A DNA stretch of 64,000 nt from Acorus gramineus (GCA_030737835.1 CM060852.1:3959813-4023812); one strand, 5' to 3'. Counted from the first letter of the stretch, positions 13,201-24,599 are shown. The notes: generated by a model not told the origin, from the sequence alone. Numbers and translations: made by a program.

Positions 13201-14013
13201 AGGAGGCGTGTGGGTTGGAGCAATCTAACCACAAGTAATATATATAATATATATATTTTAAAAATCTTCCCAAAATGTGGAGATCTGCGTTTGGCTTTTA
13301 TTGTGATGGAATTATATTATTATTATTATTATTATTTTGGTAGGAGGGATCACTATTGTTATATGGGTAAGTCTATCAATCGGATAGATACGAATCAGAT
13401 ATGTTATTATTGATGTTCTAGCTTTCAGATTCAGATACGGATCAGATACATATATTTTTTAAAAAAGTGGTATGTTTAAATATTAACATTAAATTGAATA
13501 ATCAAATGATATATTAGAAATGGATGAAAATTAAAATTGAGATTTTAAGGTTTATACTCTCTTTTAAATATCACACATTGAAAGTTTAATAATAATATAA
13601 TAATATATCTTGATTGTAATTAATCATATAAGATAAAAGATATGAATAATATATAAAATAAATATATATTTTTATAATATAGGTCAAATACAAATATTTT
13701 TTGAATCGGATATACTAATATCCATACGGATATTCGAATATCGGATATTTCTGATTTTTTTACATGCGAATTGGGATTGGATTCAGATTTTTATTAGATA
13801 GACGAGTTGCGCAATGGATTGTTAAGTCCCTGGCCTTCATCACGATCTATATGTCGAAGTAGTTCATAAACGGTGCCATGTCCGAGCTCTACCATACATT
13901 TCAGGTCCATCCCATCCACCATGGATGGCAAGCGGTGGTTGTCTGTGGTGGTCATCTTTTTCGTGTTGATTCTAGTGGGTTTATTCTTCTATGTGATTGA
14001 TTTTAGAAAGTAG
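13200..14013 (+). pseudogene. Polyphenol oxidase remnant: promoter plus truncated exon 1
   Basis: A third PPO start in the array. The block GTGATGGAATTATATTATT (13302-13320) and the leader GAGCTCTACCATACATTTCA match the upstream regions of the two intact genes. The ATG at 13921 begins MDGKRWLSVVVIFFVLIL, nearly identical to both intact copies. Homology breaks after GLFF, and the frame ends at 14013 (30 codons); no copper-binding exon follows. About 440 bp (roughly 13360-13795) between promoter block and leader has no counterpart and looks like a later insertion. Whether the remnant is transcribed cannot be told. Confidence 0.8.
13360..13795. mobile_element. Probable non-autonomous insertion in the PPO remnant
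   Basis: The segment interrupts an alignment with the promoter of the PPO gene at 29.8 kb. It is rich in ATCGGATA/CAGATACGGAT repeats at both ends (GATACGAATCAGATATG at left; ATCGGATATTTCTGATT at right) around an AT-rich core, as in short hAT-like elements. No clean TSD was found, so class and edges are uncertain. Confidence 0.45.
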
Positions 14014-14454
14014 CTAATATTCTAAACTATTCGACTCGAATTTCATATTACCCATTCGATATGCTCTAGTCGACACTTGCTCTTATAAGTCAATAGGCCT
14101 TTTGAAAAATGATTTAGACTGGATCCTGTCGAACTGAGTAGTGAGATTAATGGACTGATTTTTTCCATTTTATTGGGTTGTGGATAAAATAAATAGAGAG
14201 GTGGGAATTGCTTTGCCCTTATTAATAACCACACGTGCTAGCACGTGGATTTGGAATTAACTACTGGGTATAAGTAATAGCTCAGTTTGGGCCTTTTGAA
14301 AAACGAGCGCTGATACACGCATCCCATTTTTGCAGCCCGTTTGATATGATAGAGTAGTATATACTAAACTATCATAGTGTATAGGATTCTAACATAGTTG
14401 TAGAGGTAAAAATCATCACCGCAAGTTGTGGAGGTAAAAATCATCACCGCAACA

Positions 14455-15260
14455 TGTGTCATGTCAGGGCTGACGTGTCACACCAAGACGGATATGGGCC
14501 GCCTGTGGGACCCGCGAATCTGAATCCAAATCTTTAGTCATGATGACGCTCCCGAATGTGTCGGCACGACTAAATCCATGGTTTAGGCGGACAGTCTTGC
14601 AACTCACAAAAGGATACCACCGCGAGTAGTTTAAGGCACGACCAGACAAGAGGTCTGGTCGGGCGACCTTACTCCTCGAAGACGAGCAGTCTAAGGCACG
14701 ACTAGACAAGAGGTCTAATCGGGCGACCTTACTCCTCGCAAAATGAGCAGTCTAAGGCACGACCAGATAAGAGGTCTAGTCGGACGATCTTACTCCACGG
14801 GGATGAGCAGTCTAAGGCACGACTGGACACGAGGTCTGGTCAGTCGACCTTACTCCTTGTAGACATAATATGAATCATACGGGCGAGCATATCAAGAGAC
14901 CCCGAGCAGAATGGAGAAACGGTCAGAAGGCCACTAACGCCTCTAACTGCCAAGTTGGCATTTAAGGCCCACTACCAACAAAACGCGAGTAATCAAGGGC
15001 TGACGTGGAGCATAAACACCAGAGACGTTTCCTTGGAAAAAAGCCCACTAAATACTTAGTGGCAAGGCGGTTACAAAGGTAAAAAAGAAACTACGTGTGA
15101 CTTGATCCCCAAGGGGTACGTAGACAGCCTATAAAGAGGTTGCGAAATAGCACTCTAAGGGCATAGTCATTCATTGAGTCAAGCACAGTCAAGCATAATC
15201 AGTCATTGAGTCATTTCTACATACCTAGCCAGATAATTCCAGTAAAATACAGCAAAAAGT
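14455..15260. mobile_element. Fossil solo LTR (probable Ty3/Gypsy-type)
   Basis: About 0.8 kb without coding potential has LTR-like features: a start near TGTGTCATGTCAGG, a CCTATAAAGAGG TATA-like site near 15130, and then an R/U5-like stretch. It includes a four-unit tandem repeat (14628-14868). It lies in the upstream region of the first intact PPO, between sequences that are adjacent at the second PPO. No internal domains are present, so it is probably a solo LTR. Edges are approximate. Confidence 0.5.
14628..14868. repeat. Four-unit tandem repeat, period 60-61 bp
   Basis: Units start at 14628, 14688, 14749 and 14809, each opening AGT(C/T)TAAGGCACGA. Each unit contains a short inverted repeat of the form CCAGACAAGAGGTCTGG and then CGACCTTACTCC. 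Units differ by several substitutions, so the array is not very recent. It lies inside the probable solo LTR. Confidence 0.9.
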
Positions 15261-15269
15261 TCATATAGT

Positions 15270-15635
15270 CTAAGTCCATTTTTCAAAAGATTCACAAATT
15301 TAATTAAAGGGGAAAAATATCTACCTCAATAGTATATGACCCAAATTGTTTTTTCATTTTTTCACCATGAAAAAAAATACACTAATGTATCTCAGTATAT
15401 ACATCACTTCATATAATAGCATGCACTTCAAATGATGAGTGCATAATTTTATAAAAAATGAAAAACGGGTTAGACTACAATTGAGACTGCAATGAGGGCT
15501 GCGTATATCTTTTTTTTTAAAAAAAAACACCTTGGTTGGAACAGCAAGACTTCAATTAATATATTATTATTATTATTTAAATCTTCCTAAACGTGGGAGA
15601 TACGCCGTTTAACTTTTATTGTGATGGAATTATAT
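15270..15635. other. PPO upstream flank between LTR and MULE
   Basis: AT-rich DNA. From about 15530 it aligns with the second PPO's upstream region (TTGGTTGGAACAGCAAG, then TTATTGTGATGGAATTAT at 15618), showing that it is original PPO promoter sequence pushed apart by insertions. Confidence 0.6.
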
Positions 15636-15644
15636 TATAATTTA

Positions 15645-17696
15645 GTGTGAATTGCCGTACTGCCCATGACCAAACCACCCATTTTTTCAATGCCCTTTGA
15701 CTTTAATTTTTTTTATACCCCTACGGACCTCATCCATTTTTTTTTATCCCACCCCTGCCACATCATTTTTCCCTACAAAAATTATCCCGCATAACCCCCA
15801 CCCCTAAAATTACACATACCTTGCTCCTCTCACCACGATGTTCCCTCTCCCCACTCTCCCCGGCAGCCCTCCCCAATTTTTCCTCTCCCCGGCACAACGT
15901 TGTCCCTTTTCGGTGAAGATCTACTCTCCCGACACCCTCTCCCCTTGTTGAAACCCTAACCTAAGCCTATATGAACCCCCTTTACCATCCCACCATGGGC
16001 GAATCCCCCAATGACACTCTGGAGAAGAAGAAATACCTGAATCCCAAGGGAGGTAGGTAAATAATTGATTATAGAATTTCATATTTGTACATGTTTCATT
16101 AGGGCTGCAACTCGGGCGGGTTGGGTTCGGGTTGACCCCAACCCAAATTTCAAACTACTCAACCCTAACTAGACCCAACCCGATTTTCAAACCGAATTGG
16201 ACCAACCCGAACCTAACCCGTAATTAAATAAACCAACCCGACCCAACCCGAATTGGACTAACCCGATTTTCAACCCAAATTGGACCAACTCGACCCAACC
16301 CGAATTTCTAACATGACGTGCAAATTAAATAAATCAACCCGACTTAACTCGTAAGATTAACTAGGTTTACCTAAAATTTGGACTACCCATATTATAAGCT
16401 ATAGAATGAACGGCCATGATCTTTTTTTTTAACTATTAGTTTATGGGTTCGGGTTGGATCGGGTTGTGAGTGAGATCAACCCGAACCCAACCCGATTTGT
16501 GAGTCAACTCGAATTGGCCAACCCGAACCCGAGGTCAACCCAACCCATGTAAAAATCGGGTTCAACCCGTCGAGTTCAGGTTCAACCCGACCTAAATTGT
16601 AGCCCTATGTTTCATATATTTATGTAATTGGTTAGTTGAATCATGTAATTATGCATTACATTATAGTTTCTGAACATATTCAGACATGCTCTATAATTCA
16701 AGTTGTTAATTAATGAGTACCACTTGATAGTATGTTCATGGTATGTTGCATGTCTAAAATTTTGTAAATGCTGATTTCATTATGTAATTGGGCGTACACG
16801 ATTGATCTGTAATTAGTTATTCCTTTTTGTATGTCTTTGTTACAATCACTAGTATAGACTGTAAAAAAATATTGTATTTGTAATGTTATCACTAGTATAT
16901 ATAAGTTGTGGTTCATTGTGTGCAAGTGGCTAAATTACTGTTATTTCCATACGTGATGTATGTATTCATTCTAGTTTTCAATTTTATCAGTTGTTGATCA
17001 TTTTATGCAGTCTGTTTGACATTCTGTAAATTATGGATGACATTTTGTAATTGGTATGTTAATTCTATAATTGGTTATTATATTTGTGTACGTGGTCATT
17101 ACATTTCTGTACTTAGTCTACCATAGATGTTATCTTTATTTTTGTAATCAATGATATACATTCTTTAATCTTACGGTTGTTGCATTGTTGTTATGTAAAT
17201 CGCAGCCATGAATGGGATAGTACTTCATCGTGATTTGCAGTGAATCCAACTTTCATCTTGAACACAACTTAACAAGCAAACTTTGAAAGTCAGTACCTTC
17301 TCTAACATTTTCCATGTATGGTTCTCTTTGTATTAACAAAGGATAGGTAGTTAAAACATTGGTGAGGAGGGTAGGTAGATCGGACGGTGTGAATGACGCC
17401 TGGTGGACAGTGGAAGGGGAGCGGTGACAGCCAGAACATGGAATGGGGGCGACAATGGCCATGGTGTACAATGGGGGCTGTAGCAGTTGATTTGATTGAG
17501 GTGGTGGCGGGTGATTTGGGTAAGAAGAAGAGGGGATGATAATGAGTGTGGGTCTTGAGAAGGGTAAAACGGGGTTTATGAAAAGTGGGAAGGAAAAAAA
17601 TTTATGAGGTCGGGAGGGGTACTGAAAAAAATTTTAAAACCAAAGGGCACATAAGAAAAGAGATGTTTGGTGGAGGGGAAATAGGGCAATTCACCC
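15645..17696. mobile_element. Mutator-like element (MULE) in the PPO promoter
   Basis: A 2052-bp element flanked by a perfect 9-bp TSD, TATAATTTA (15636-15644 and 17697-17705). Termini are GTGTGAATTGCC at left and, reversed, GGGTGAATTGCCC at right. Similarity between the reversed ends continues for over 100 bp (for example TACCCCT...GACCTCAT in both), so these are long Mutator-type inverted repeats. No MURA transposase frame is visible. Interior sequence near 15830-16050 is GC-richer and contains short gene-like stretches (ATGGGCGAATCCCCCAATG) that could be captured host DNA, not recognised. A hAT element is nested inside (16100-16607). Confidence 0.88.
16100..16607. mobile_element. Non-autonomous hAT element nested in the MULE
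   Basis: A 508-bp element with a perfect 8-bp TSD, TGTTTCAT (16092-16099 and 16608-16615). Termini are TAGGGCTGCAACTCGGG and, reversed, TAGGGCTACAATTTAGG. The subterminal zones are crowded with AACCCGA/TCGGGTT repeats. No transposase is present. This family differs from the GTCAACGGGTCGGG elements at 6.3 and 22.9 kb. Confidence 0.9.
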
Positions 17697-17727
17697 TATA
17701 ATTTAAAAGGTCTTTTGTTCTATACGT

Positions 17728-17734
17728 TATAAAT
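17728..17734 (+). promoter_or_regulatory. TATA box of first intact PPO gene
   Basis: TATAAAT lies 107 bp upstream of the ATG, at the same place as TATAAATA upstream of the second PPO (29665). The MULE's right end is 31 bp further upstream, so the core promoter is intact but everything distal has been displaced by 2.05 kb. Confidence 0.65.
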
Positions 17735-17834
17735 GAGTAGATAAGTGAGTGAAGTCCTTGGCCTCCATCATTTTATATGTGAAGTATTTCATGTACGTTG
17801 CCTTGTTAGAGCTCTACCATACATTTCATCCGCC

Positions 17835-19770
17835 ATGGATGGCAAGCGGTGGTTGTCTGTGGTGGTCATCTTTTTCGTGCTGATTCTAGCGGGTCTATTC
17901 CTCCATGATGATCTCCCAGAAGCCGCTTCTTCATCCCTATCAATCCCAGCCTCTCTTTTTAGGTATGTGTGTATTGTTTTTTTGTCACTTAACAAAGCTA
18001 GAAACTATCGATTCAAAATCTATATATATTAGGTTATGAGTATACTCACCGGACTCTTTTGACTTTTTTTTTTGTTGTTGGTTGTTTGTCATGTGTAGGA
18101 GGGATCAACAACAGCAGACTACTACTTCCCTCCCAGCCTCGTTTGCATGGCTGATGAACCTCATCCAAGGAATCATAACAGGGGATGACGTTAATACTAA
18201 TTCAGATCCTCATACAAGGCTCGGAGGGGCTCAAAGCCCAAACCTCACAACGTGCCACTTGTCACTCTCCGATGCGGACCGTCCCGTCTACTGCTGCCCC
18301 CTAAAACCAGAGTCGGAGGAGCCCATCATCGACTTCGAGTTCCCGAGTCCCTCCGACGAGCCCATCAAGATCCGTCGACCCGCCCACCTCGTCGATGAAG
18401 CGTACATCGCCAAGTACACCGAGGCCGTCCACCGTATGCGCCGCCTCCCCCCGGACCACCCACACAACTTCATGCGCCAAGCGAACATACACTGCATCTA
18501 CTGCACGGGTGCATACAACCAGGCGAACTCGTCGGCCCTCCTAAAGATCCACCGCTCGTGGTTCTTCTTCCCCTGGCACCGCATCTTCATATACTTCCAT
18601 GAACGCATCCTCGCTAAACTCATCGGGGACGACACGTTCGCTCTTCCATTCTGGAACTGGGACTCCCCGGAAGGAATGGTGATTCCGGATATTTACATGA
18701 ACTCCTCATTGAACGATGTGGATCGGGACCTGAATCACTTGCCCCCCGCGGTCACCGATATAAACTTCCACAAACCAGTCGAGAGCGGGCTGAGTCCTGA
18801 GGCGCAGGTTTCATCGAACCTGGCGTTCATGTACAACCAGATGATCTCTGGCGCGAGGAAACCCGAGCTTTTCATGGGCTGCCCATCGCGTGCCGGTGTG
18901 GATGGCGCGTGTGATGGTCCGGGTACGATCGAGCTCGCGCCGCATAATGCCCTGCACTCTTGGGTAGGGAGCGCGGGCCAGCCCGAGAGGGAGGACCTTG
19001 GCGCGTTCTACTCCGCAGCGCGGGACCCAATCTTCTACGCCCACCACGCAAACATCGACCGCCTCTGGACCGTGTGGGAGGACCTCCACGGTGGGCGAGG
19101 CGTGGCAGGCGGAGAATTCCTGAACGACCCGGACTGGCTGGACTCGCACTTTTACTTCCACGACGAGAACGCGCGACTAGTCAGGGTGAGAGTCCGCGAC
19201 TGCCTTGACCTAAGCAAGCTTCGGTATCGCTATGAGGAGGTGAAGCATCCCTGGCTCGACGCAAAGCCTAAGCCCTCCATCCCCCCCTCCGCCGCCGCAC
19301 GAAGAAACATGTTATTGTGGCAATCGATCGACTTTGGTCCCACTGGGCGGACGCTTGACGCGAAGTTGCGGACGAGCGTTCGGAGGCCAAGGCCGCACAG
19401 GACCAAAAAGGAGATGGAGGAGGAGGAAGAGGTGCTCGTGGTGCACGGGATCGATATAAAAAAGGATATGGACGTGACATTTGATGTGTATGTGAACGCG
19501 GTAGATGAAGCGAGGACCCTCGAATACGGACCTAAAGCGAGGGAGTTTGCAGGGACATTCGTGAACGTGCGGCATGGGGTGAGGCTGGTGAGGAGGGAAG
19601 GGGACTCTGAAATGAAGATGAAGAGCACTCTCAAGTTGGGGATCTCAGAGCTGCTTGCGGATCTTGAGGCAGACGACGATGAGAGCATACTGGTGACAAT
19701 TGTTCCTAGAGGCGGCGGGACAGGTGTCAACACCACTGTGGATGGCATCCGCATCGAGTACATCCAGTGA
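17835..19770 (+). CDS. PPO: Polyphenol oxidase, first intact copy (599 aa, 2 exons)
   Basis: Exons 17835-17962 and 18099-19770 (GT-AG; join AG|G). Type 3 copper enzymes of this family oxidise o-diphenols to quinones. CuA site: HCIYCTGAY near residue 174 (its second Cys forms the thioether bridge in the family), then IHRSWFFFPWHR with His near 194 and 203. CuB site: PHNALH near 325-329 and FYAHHANIDRLW near 358. The DWL domain (DWLDSHFYF) and the tyrosine motif KLRYRYEEV follow. The C-terminal domain has VTFDVY where the family has KFDV and the sister gene has VKFDVY. The N-terminus (MDGKRWLSVVVIFFVLIL) is a hydrophobic signal or anchor, not a typical chloroplast transit peptide. A MULE occupies the promoter. 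The gene looks functional. Confidence 0.95.
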
Positions 19771-20520
19771 TCCGGTTGAGATCTTTAGCTTGTTTTTATA
19801 CACCTGTATGATGTTTAACTTTCATTGTAAGATCGCATATTTCTTATAAGCTGATTTAAATACTGTTCATTTGCGTCCTTGTAATCCACTGTGTGCTCTG
19901 TTACCGAAACTTTCATTTTTTTTTTAGTGTTAATAAGAATAAGTTATTTTCTATTCAATTGTATTTTTTAGAAAGGTCTATTCCAAAAGTTACGAAGTCC
20001 TGAGTTTTTTCTAAAGTTCAAATTGAGCAGACAAAAATTATTTTAATTTTTTTTACATTCGCTACAGTTGAAATAAAAAATAAATGTATATGAAACATTA
20101 ATGTTAATAAACTACATTTGCCCCTGCAATAAAATATATATTCAAATAATATATATAATATTTTCAAAATTAATTAATATATATTACAACGAAAGCAGTC
20201 CTTCCTTCCTCTGTATTGATTTTCTTTAAAAAAAGCCCAAAATAAAAGCGCTGTTAAAGAACTCTCATTATCTTGTTAAAGAATTCTCCTTATCTTGATT
20301 AGAGTCTCTGTTCAAACCAAATCAAGAAATTCTTTGATCTTATAGTGCGAACACCCAACAGCAAACAACATAAAACAAATATTAAAGAGGCAAATGAAGT
20401 TTTGCCCAGTTTACTTAATTGATTATGTTGCTTATTCATTTATAAGATCTGGATATATATGAAAAATCATTTTAAGATTATTTGATAAGAGAGGTGCCAC
20501 AAGCTGAGATCTGAATTGTT
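19771..20520. other. 3' flank of first PPO, AT-rich
   Basis: 3' UTR (to about 19870) and AT-rich intergenic DNA with no recognised feature. The 3' UTR is unlike that of the second PPO, so the duplication boundary lies near the stop codon. Confidence 0.4.
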
Positions 20521-21167
20521 TAACATAGTCTCGAGCATGTTGGGAAGCGATTCGCAGAAGTTATCAATAAAACACGGGATTGAACACACAAATGGAACAC
20601 AATCACATGAAGAACACAAAATATATGGTTCGGCCTAGGCCTGCATCTACAGGACGAAAACAAAGAATCACTATAATAATTGAGAAACAAAAAGCCTTAC
20701 AAACTCTCTCATAGAGTTATCCTCTTTTGAATCTTCTCTTAACATCTCTTCTATAGATTCCTACATTTTGTCTGCTTATGCCAAGTTTTACCATGGATCC
20801 TTAGAGGATATCTGTATAGATTAATAACTTCATCTCCAAGTAATCTCTTAACAAATAAATCTAATTAAGATCAAATTTTAACTAATTTACCAATTAGATG
20901 CCTACCCCAATATGGTTTCATCATAGTTATCCGATGTTGTTACACCGGATTAAGACATAATCCTAATTAACAATCTCCACATTGACTCAAATCCTGTAAA
21001 CTCAGACTTCTTGAACCACAACTTGCATGAGCCCCAATAACTTTTGTCATGTGTGGTTTGACATTTTTTTGGCGCATATGATGTTGAAGATGCATATATT
21101 TCAAATATTTGTTCATTGAAATTGAAGTTTGCACATATATGTCCGCCAACTTGCATGAGCAAGTTTA
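20520..21167. mobile_element. Probable LTR retroelement fragment (Copia-type fossil)
   Basis: The stretch containing ATATATGGTTCGGCCTAGG (20623) and, further on, AACAATCTCCACATTGACTC (20969) resembles parts of plant Copia LTRs and adjoining sequence. No open reading frame or second LTR is present. It is a decayed fragment with uncertain limits, and the family assignment is from memory. Confidence 0.35.
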
Positions 21168-21175
21168 CACGTATG

Positions 21176-21599
21176 TAGGGTTGGTAAACGAACCAAGTCG
21201 CTTGGACTTAGCTCAGTTTGAGCTCGTTCAGGCTCGTTCAACTAGACAAATGAGCGAGTTTGAATAATTTTTAAAGCTCGGTTAGGCTCGGGACATGGAT
21301 CGAGATTCATTTTGTGTTCAAACTCGACTCATTTGTGTTATAAAAAACTTAGGTAAAACTTGACTCAACTCCTTTGTAAAATTAGAACATTAAATCAATA
21401 TAAAGTTATGCTTGTTTAGGCTTACGAGCTTGGCTCATTTAGGCTAAAATTTTATTTTCAACCCCTCAAAAAACCTTAAAATGAAGAAGAACACTAGACT
21501 CGTTTAGGCTCGTGAGCTTGGCTCGGTTTGATAAATTTATAAACGAGCCGAGCTTGAACATAACAAAGCTAGGCTCATTTGGCTCGTTTTCCACTCCTA
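21176..21599. mobile_element. Non-autonomous hAT element, family C
   Basis: A 424-bp element with a perfect 8-bp TSD, CACGTATG (21168-21175 and 21600-21607). Termini are TAGGGTTGGTAAACGA and, reversed, TAGGAGTGGAAAACGAGCC. Subterminal GGCTCG/CGAGCC repeats are abundant. No transposase is present. The perfect TSD suggests fairly recent insertion, here into the fragment described at 20520. Confidence 0.9.
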
Positions 21600-21607
21600 C
21601 ACGTATG

Positions 21608-22430
21608 ACTTTCAACAAATTAATTAAAATTAATTAAAAAATATGTATTAATCAGCAAATTGTATTACATTTTAAAAAAAATTATAATTTTAATGCATAT
21701 ATAAATAATATTTTATGTAGGGTTTGAAAATCATTTTTTCTAAAGAAAGTACACAATTTTCTAATTGAAAGAGACTTCTCAATGAAGATGATAAATATAT
21801 TCTAGGTATTTCGGTCATAAAAGGAACTAATTTACATTTATTAGTTTCTGAGGGACTTATTTGTATGCTGTTTTTCAGATATTTTAGTTAATCAAATGGA
21901 ATATTTTTAGAATGTGTTCCTTGCACTAACGGAATGTTAATTCAGGGACTAAAACCAAGAATAACGACAAAAGATAAAGAAGATTTATGGTTTTTAGAGG
22001 GATGCTTTTTTTTATTTTCATAAGTTCCTAAGGAGATCCATCGATGTTTCCCCGGAAGAAAAGAAAGAAAATCTCGTAAATCTCGTGTTACATAGATTAT
22101 TGGAGTGTATATCTTTTTCGAATTACTTAACTCATTAAACCCAATGCAGGTCAGGTTAAGATTTCGGGTTGAATCTCAAAAAATGATGACTTTACGTAAA
22201 AGATGTCATTCGAAGTCAATATCAGCAGTTTTTTTTTTTTTTTTTGGTAAGAAGTCAATATCAGCAGCTCTTACCAAATTTTTTTAATATCAGCAGTTAT
22301 TCCATAAGGAAAGTCATTATGAGTAGCAGGTGCTCGACGGATTTTTTTTTTGTTTTGAGAAAATCGAATCTGGGAGCTAGATGAGCTCTATCGTACGGTT
22401 TACAAAAAAAGCCAAAAATCCATCAAGTGG
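21608..22430. other. AT-rich intergenic DNA
   Basis: No gene was seen. The stretch 21820-22030 (GGGACTTATTTGTATGCTG, later GGGACTAAAACCAAGAATAA) has weak inverted symmetry reminiscent of the hairpin in the kinase intron. Poly-T tracts occur near 22230 and 22340. Confidence 0.35.
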
Positions 22431-22830
22431 ACGGCAGGGATCGCGTCTAATTGTGTCCTATCGTCCATACCTAACCCACACGACTGGCTCGGACATGGTT
22501 GAAGCCCTCCGGGGAAACCATGCATGATTATCAAAGAAAGGCTGAGCGAGATATTCATTGGGTCGTCTGGTGTTGGTGTCCGTGCGATCATAATTGTGGA
22601 GATTGAGAGATCCCGCGCGGATGAAGATATATAACAATATTACGCGGACAAAATCACTCCTCTCACCGACTTCAATTCAATGAGCGGATTAACAAAACAT
22701 TACACCTCTCACTTTAATCAGAACATGCAATTTTGAGCGAGGGCTGAGGCTGAGGCCGACGGAGATTCGACAGATGCGTGAGACACGCGGAACACGTGCG
22801 CAATCCAAGGAAGTTAATAACTAATCTCAT
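22430..22830. repeat. Intergenic duplicated segment, copy 1
   Basis: Shares blocks in the same order with 24600-25100: a TCGTCCATACC / CGTCCATCCGTACC block; ATCAAAGAAAGGCTGAGC; TTGTGGAGRTTGAGA; CGCGCGGATGAA; and CGCGGAACACGTGC, which contains a G-box core (CACGTG). Neither copy contains a recognisable frame. The origin is unknown; a decayed gene promoter or an unclassified repeat are both possible. Confidence 0.55.
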
Positions 22831-22898
22831 TATAAAAAAAAATTAAGTAGAGGGGTTTTTTTTTTCAAATTTGTTTTTCCATGTGGGCTACTTGCAAC

Positions 22899-23722
22899 TA
22901 GGCCTGTCAACGGGTCGGGTCCATACTCGAATCTGATCTGACTCGAATCCGATTACACGTGTAATATACCCGACCTGATTTGAACCCGACCCGGCGAACC
23001 CGAACAAACAAACGGATCGGGTCCGGGTCCACCCCGCCCCGACCCGGTGGACCCACCCGATTATTTTATTAAAATATGCTCATATATTATAAGACCATTA
23101 GTATTAGTTGATACATAATTTTATTTCTTACTTAACTTATTTTTGTATCCACAAGTTCATAAATCATAATCATAACAAGCCCATAAATCATAAGTCATAA
23201 TCATAACATTTTTTTTTGTTGTGTTGATGTTGCAACTTGCAAGAACTTGATTGTTTAATATGTAATAAACTTAGTAATGTATTGTCGTCGGTTTGTTTTG
23301 GATAATTAACTTATTAGCTTTTGAATTTGTATGATTAATTAGTTTGTTGCATGATTTATGTTTATTATTTAGGTTAATATGTTAGTGTTTATTGTTTTGA
23401 ATGTTATTTAGGTTAATATTATTTTGAATGTTTGTATAATTAGTTATGTTTATTATTTAGGTTAATATGTTTTTTATGTTAGTGATTATTGTTTTGGATA
23501 TTGTTTAATAATTTATTTACTTCTTTTGAATTGTATAAAATTATATTCAAACATAGTCTCATTAATAATAATGTTTTATTACAAAAAAATTCAAATAGAA
23601 TGATAAGGCAAACAAATACATGAACTCTTCTTGCTTTTTTTTTTATTTTATAAACCATCCGGGTTCTGCCACGGGTCGAGTCCGGGTCCACCCCGACTCG
23701 ACCCGGACCTGACTCAGGCCTA
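22899..23722. mobile_element. Non-autonomous hAT element, family A copy 2
   Basis: An 824-bp element with a perfect 8-bp TSD, CTTGCAAC (22891-22898 and 23723-23730). Left terminus is TAGGCCTGTCAACGGGTCGG; right end, reversed, is TAGGCCTGAGTCAGGTCCGG. It shares termini and interior sequence with 6289-7126, in opposite orientation. No transposase is present. It sits between the two copies of the intergenic duplicated segment. Confidence 0.9.
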
Positions 23723-23939
23723 CTTGCAACACTCATCAAAGATGGAAGTTGTTGAATAAATAATAATTTCAAGGTTTTTGTGGATCTATTGATAAAAAAA
23801 AATGAACACCCATTCAATGCATCATAAAAATATACATTTTTCCTAATAAAATAAAATAAATATAATTCATTAGAATTGAACTGTGATGCTCACTGTTAAC
23901 TTTAATAATTATACAACATTACGTGGACAAAATCCAAAT

Positions 23940-24455
23940 AACCACCTCTAAAGTATCTGAAATCTATATAACTCTGGTTTTTTCTAAAGTCCATGTAACC
24001 TCTCTAAAAATATCTATATAAATCTAAATAATTCCTTAAGTTAAATTTACCTTAACGGATGAGTAATATTCTACGAATATTCTGTTTTGTTGAACCTGAC
24101 TGAAAACACAGTATAACAAAATAATGTACCCTTACAATTTATTAAAAATGTGAAAAACCTTATATACATAACGACTTCTTTAGTAGTTTATCAAACCCTA
24201 TCCGAAGGGGTAAAATCATCATTATAGATAATTTTTTATATTTTTAACACATTACAGGGAGTTTTTGGTATACTATGTTTTTAATTAAGGTTAACTAGAT
24301 AAAATATTAAAAAAATAATCATAATCTGTCAACAAAAATTGAACTCATGGGCCTATTTAGATTTACATAGGTGTTTTTAAAATATTATACTCTTAGAAAA
24401 GTCAGGGGATTATATAGATTTCAAACAATTTACATGAGATTATTTAAATTTTTTC
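23940..24455. repeat. Foldback MITE of the 'ATCYATATAA' family
   Basis: Left-arm motifs (AAATCTATATAACTCTGG; AAAGTCCATGTAACCTCTC; TATATAAATCTAAATAATTC) recur inverted at right (TTTAGATTTACATAGGTGTT; GATTATATAGATTTCAAAC). Total length is about 500 bp, more diverged than the similar structure at 41.63-42.13 kb. It is probably a long-TIR MITE. Limits are approximate. Confidence 0.55.
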
Positions 24456-24599
24456 TTAAAAATATTTCATGACAGAATAGAAGTGCACCAAACTTTTAGT
24501 TCAATGATAGAAACAATAATTGTCCTTTCTACAATTTGGGTTAGGCAGACGGGTGGTGGGTTGAGACTCGACCCGATAAAAAAACATAAAATACCACGG

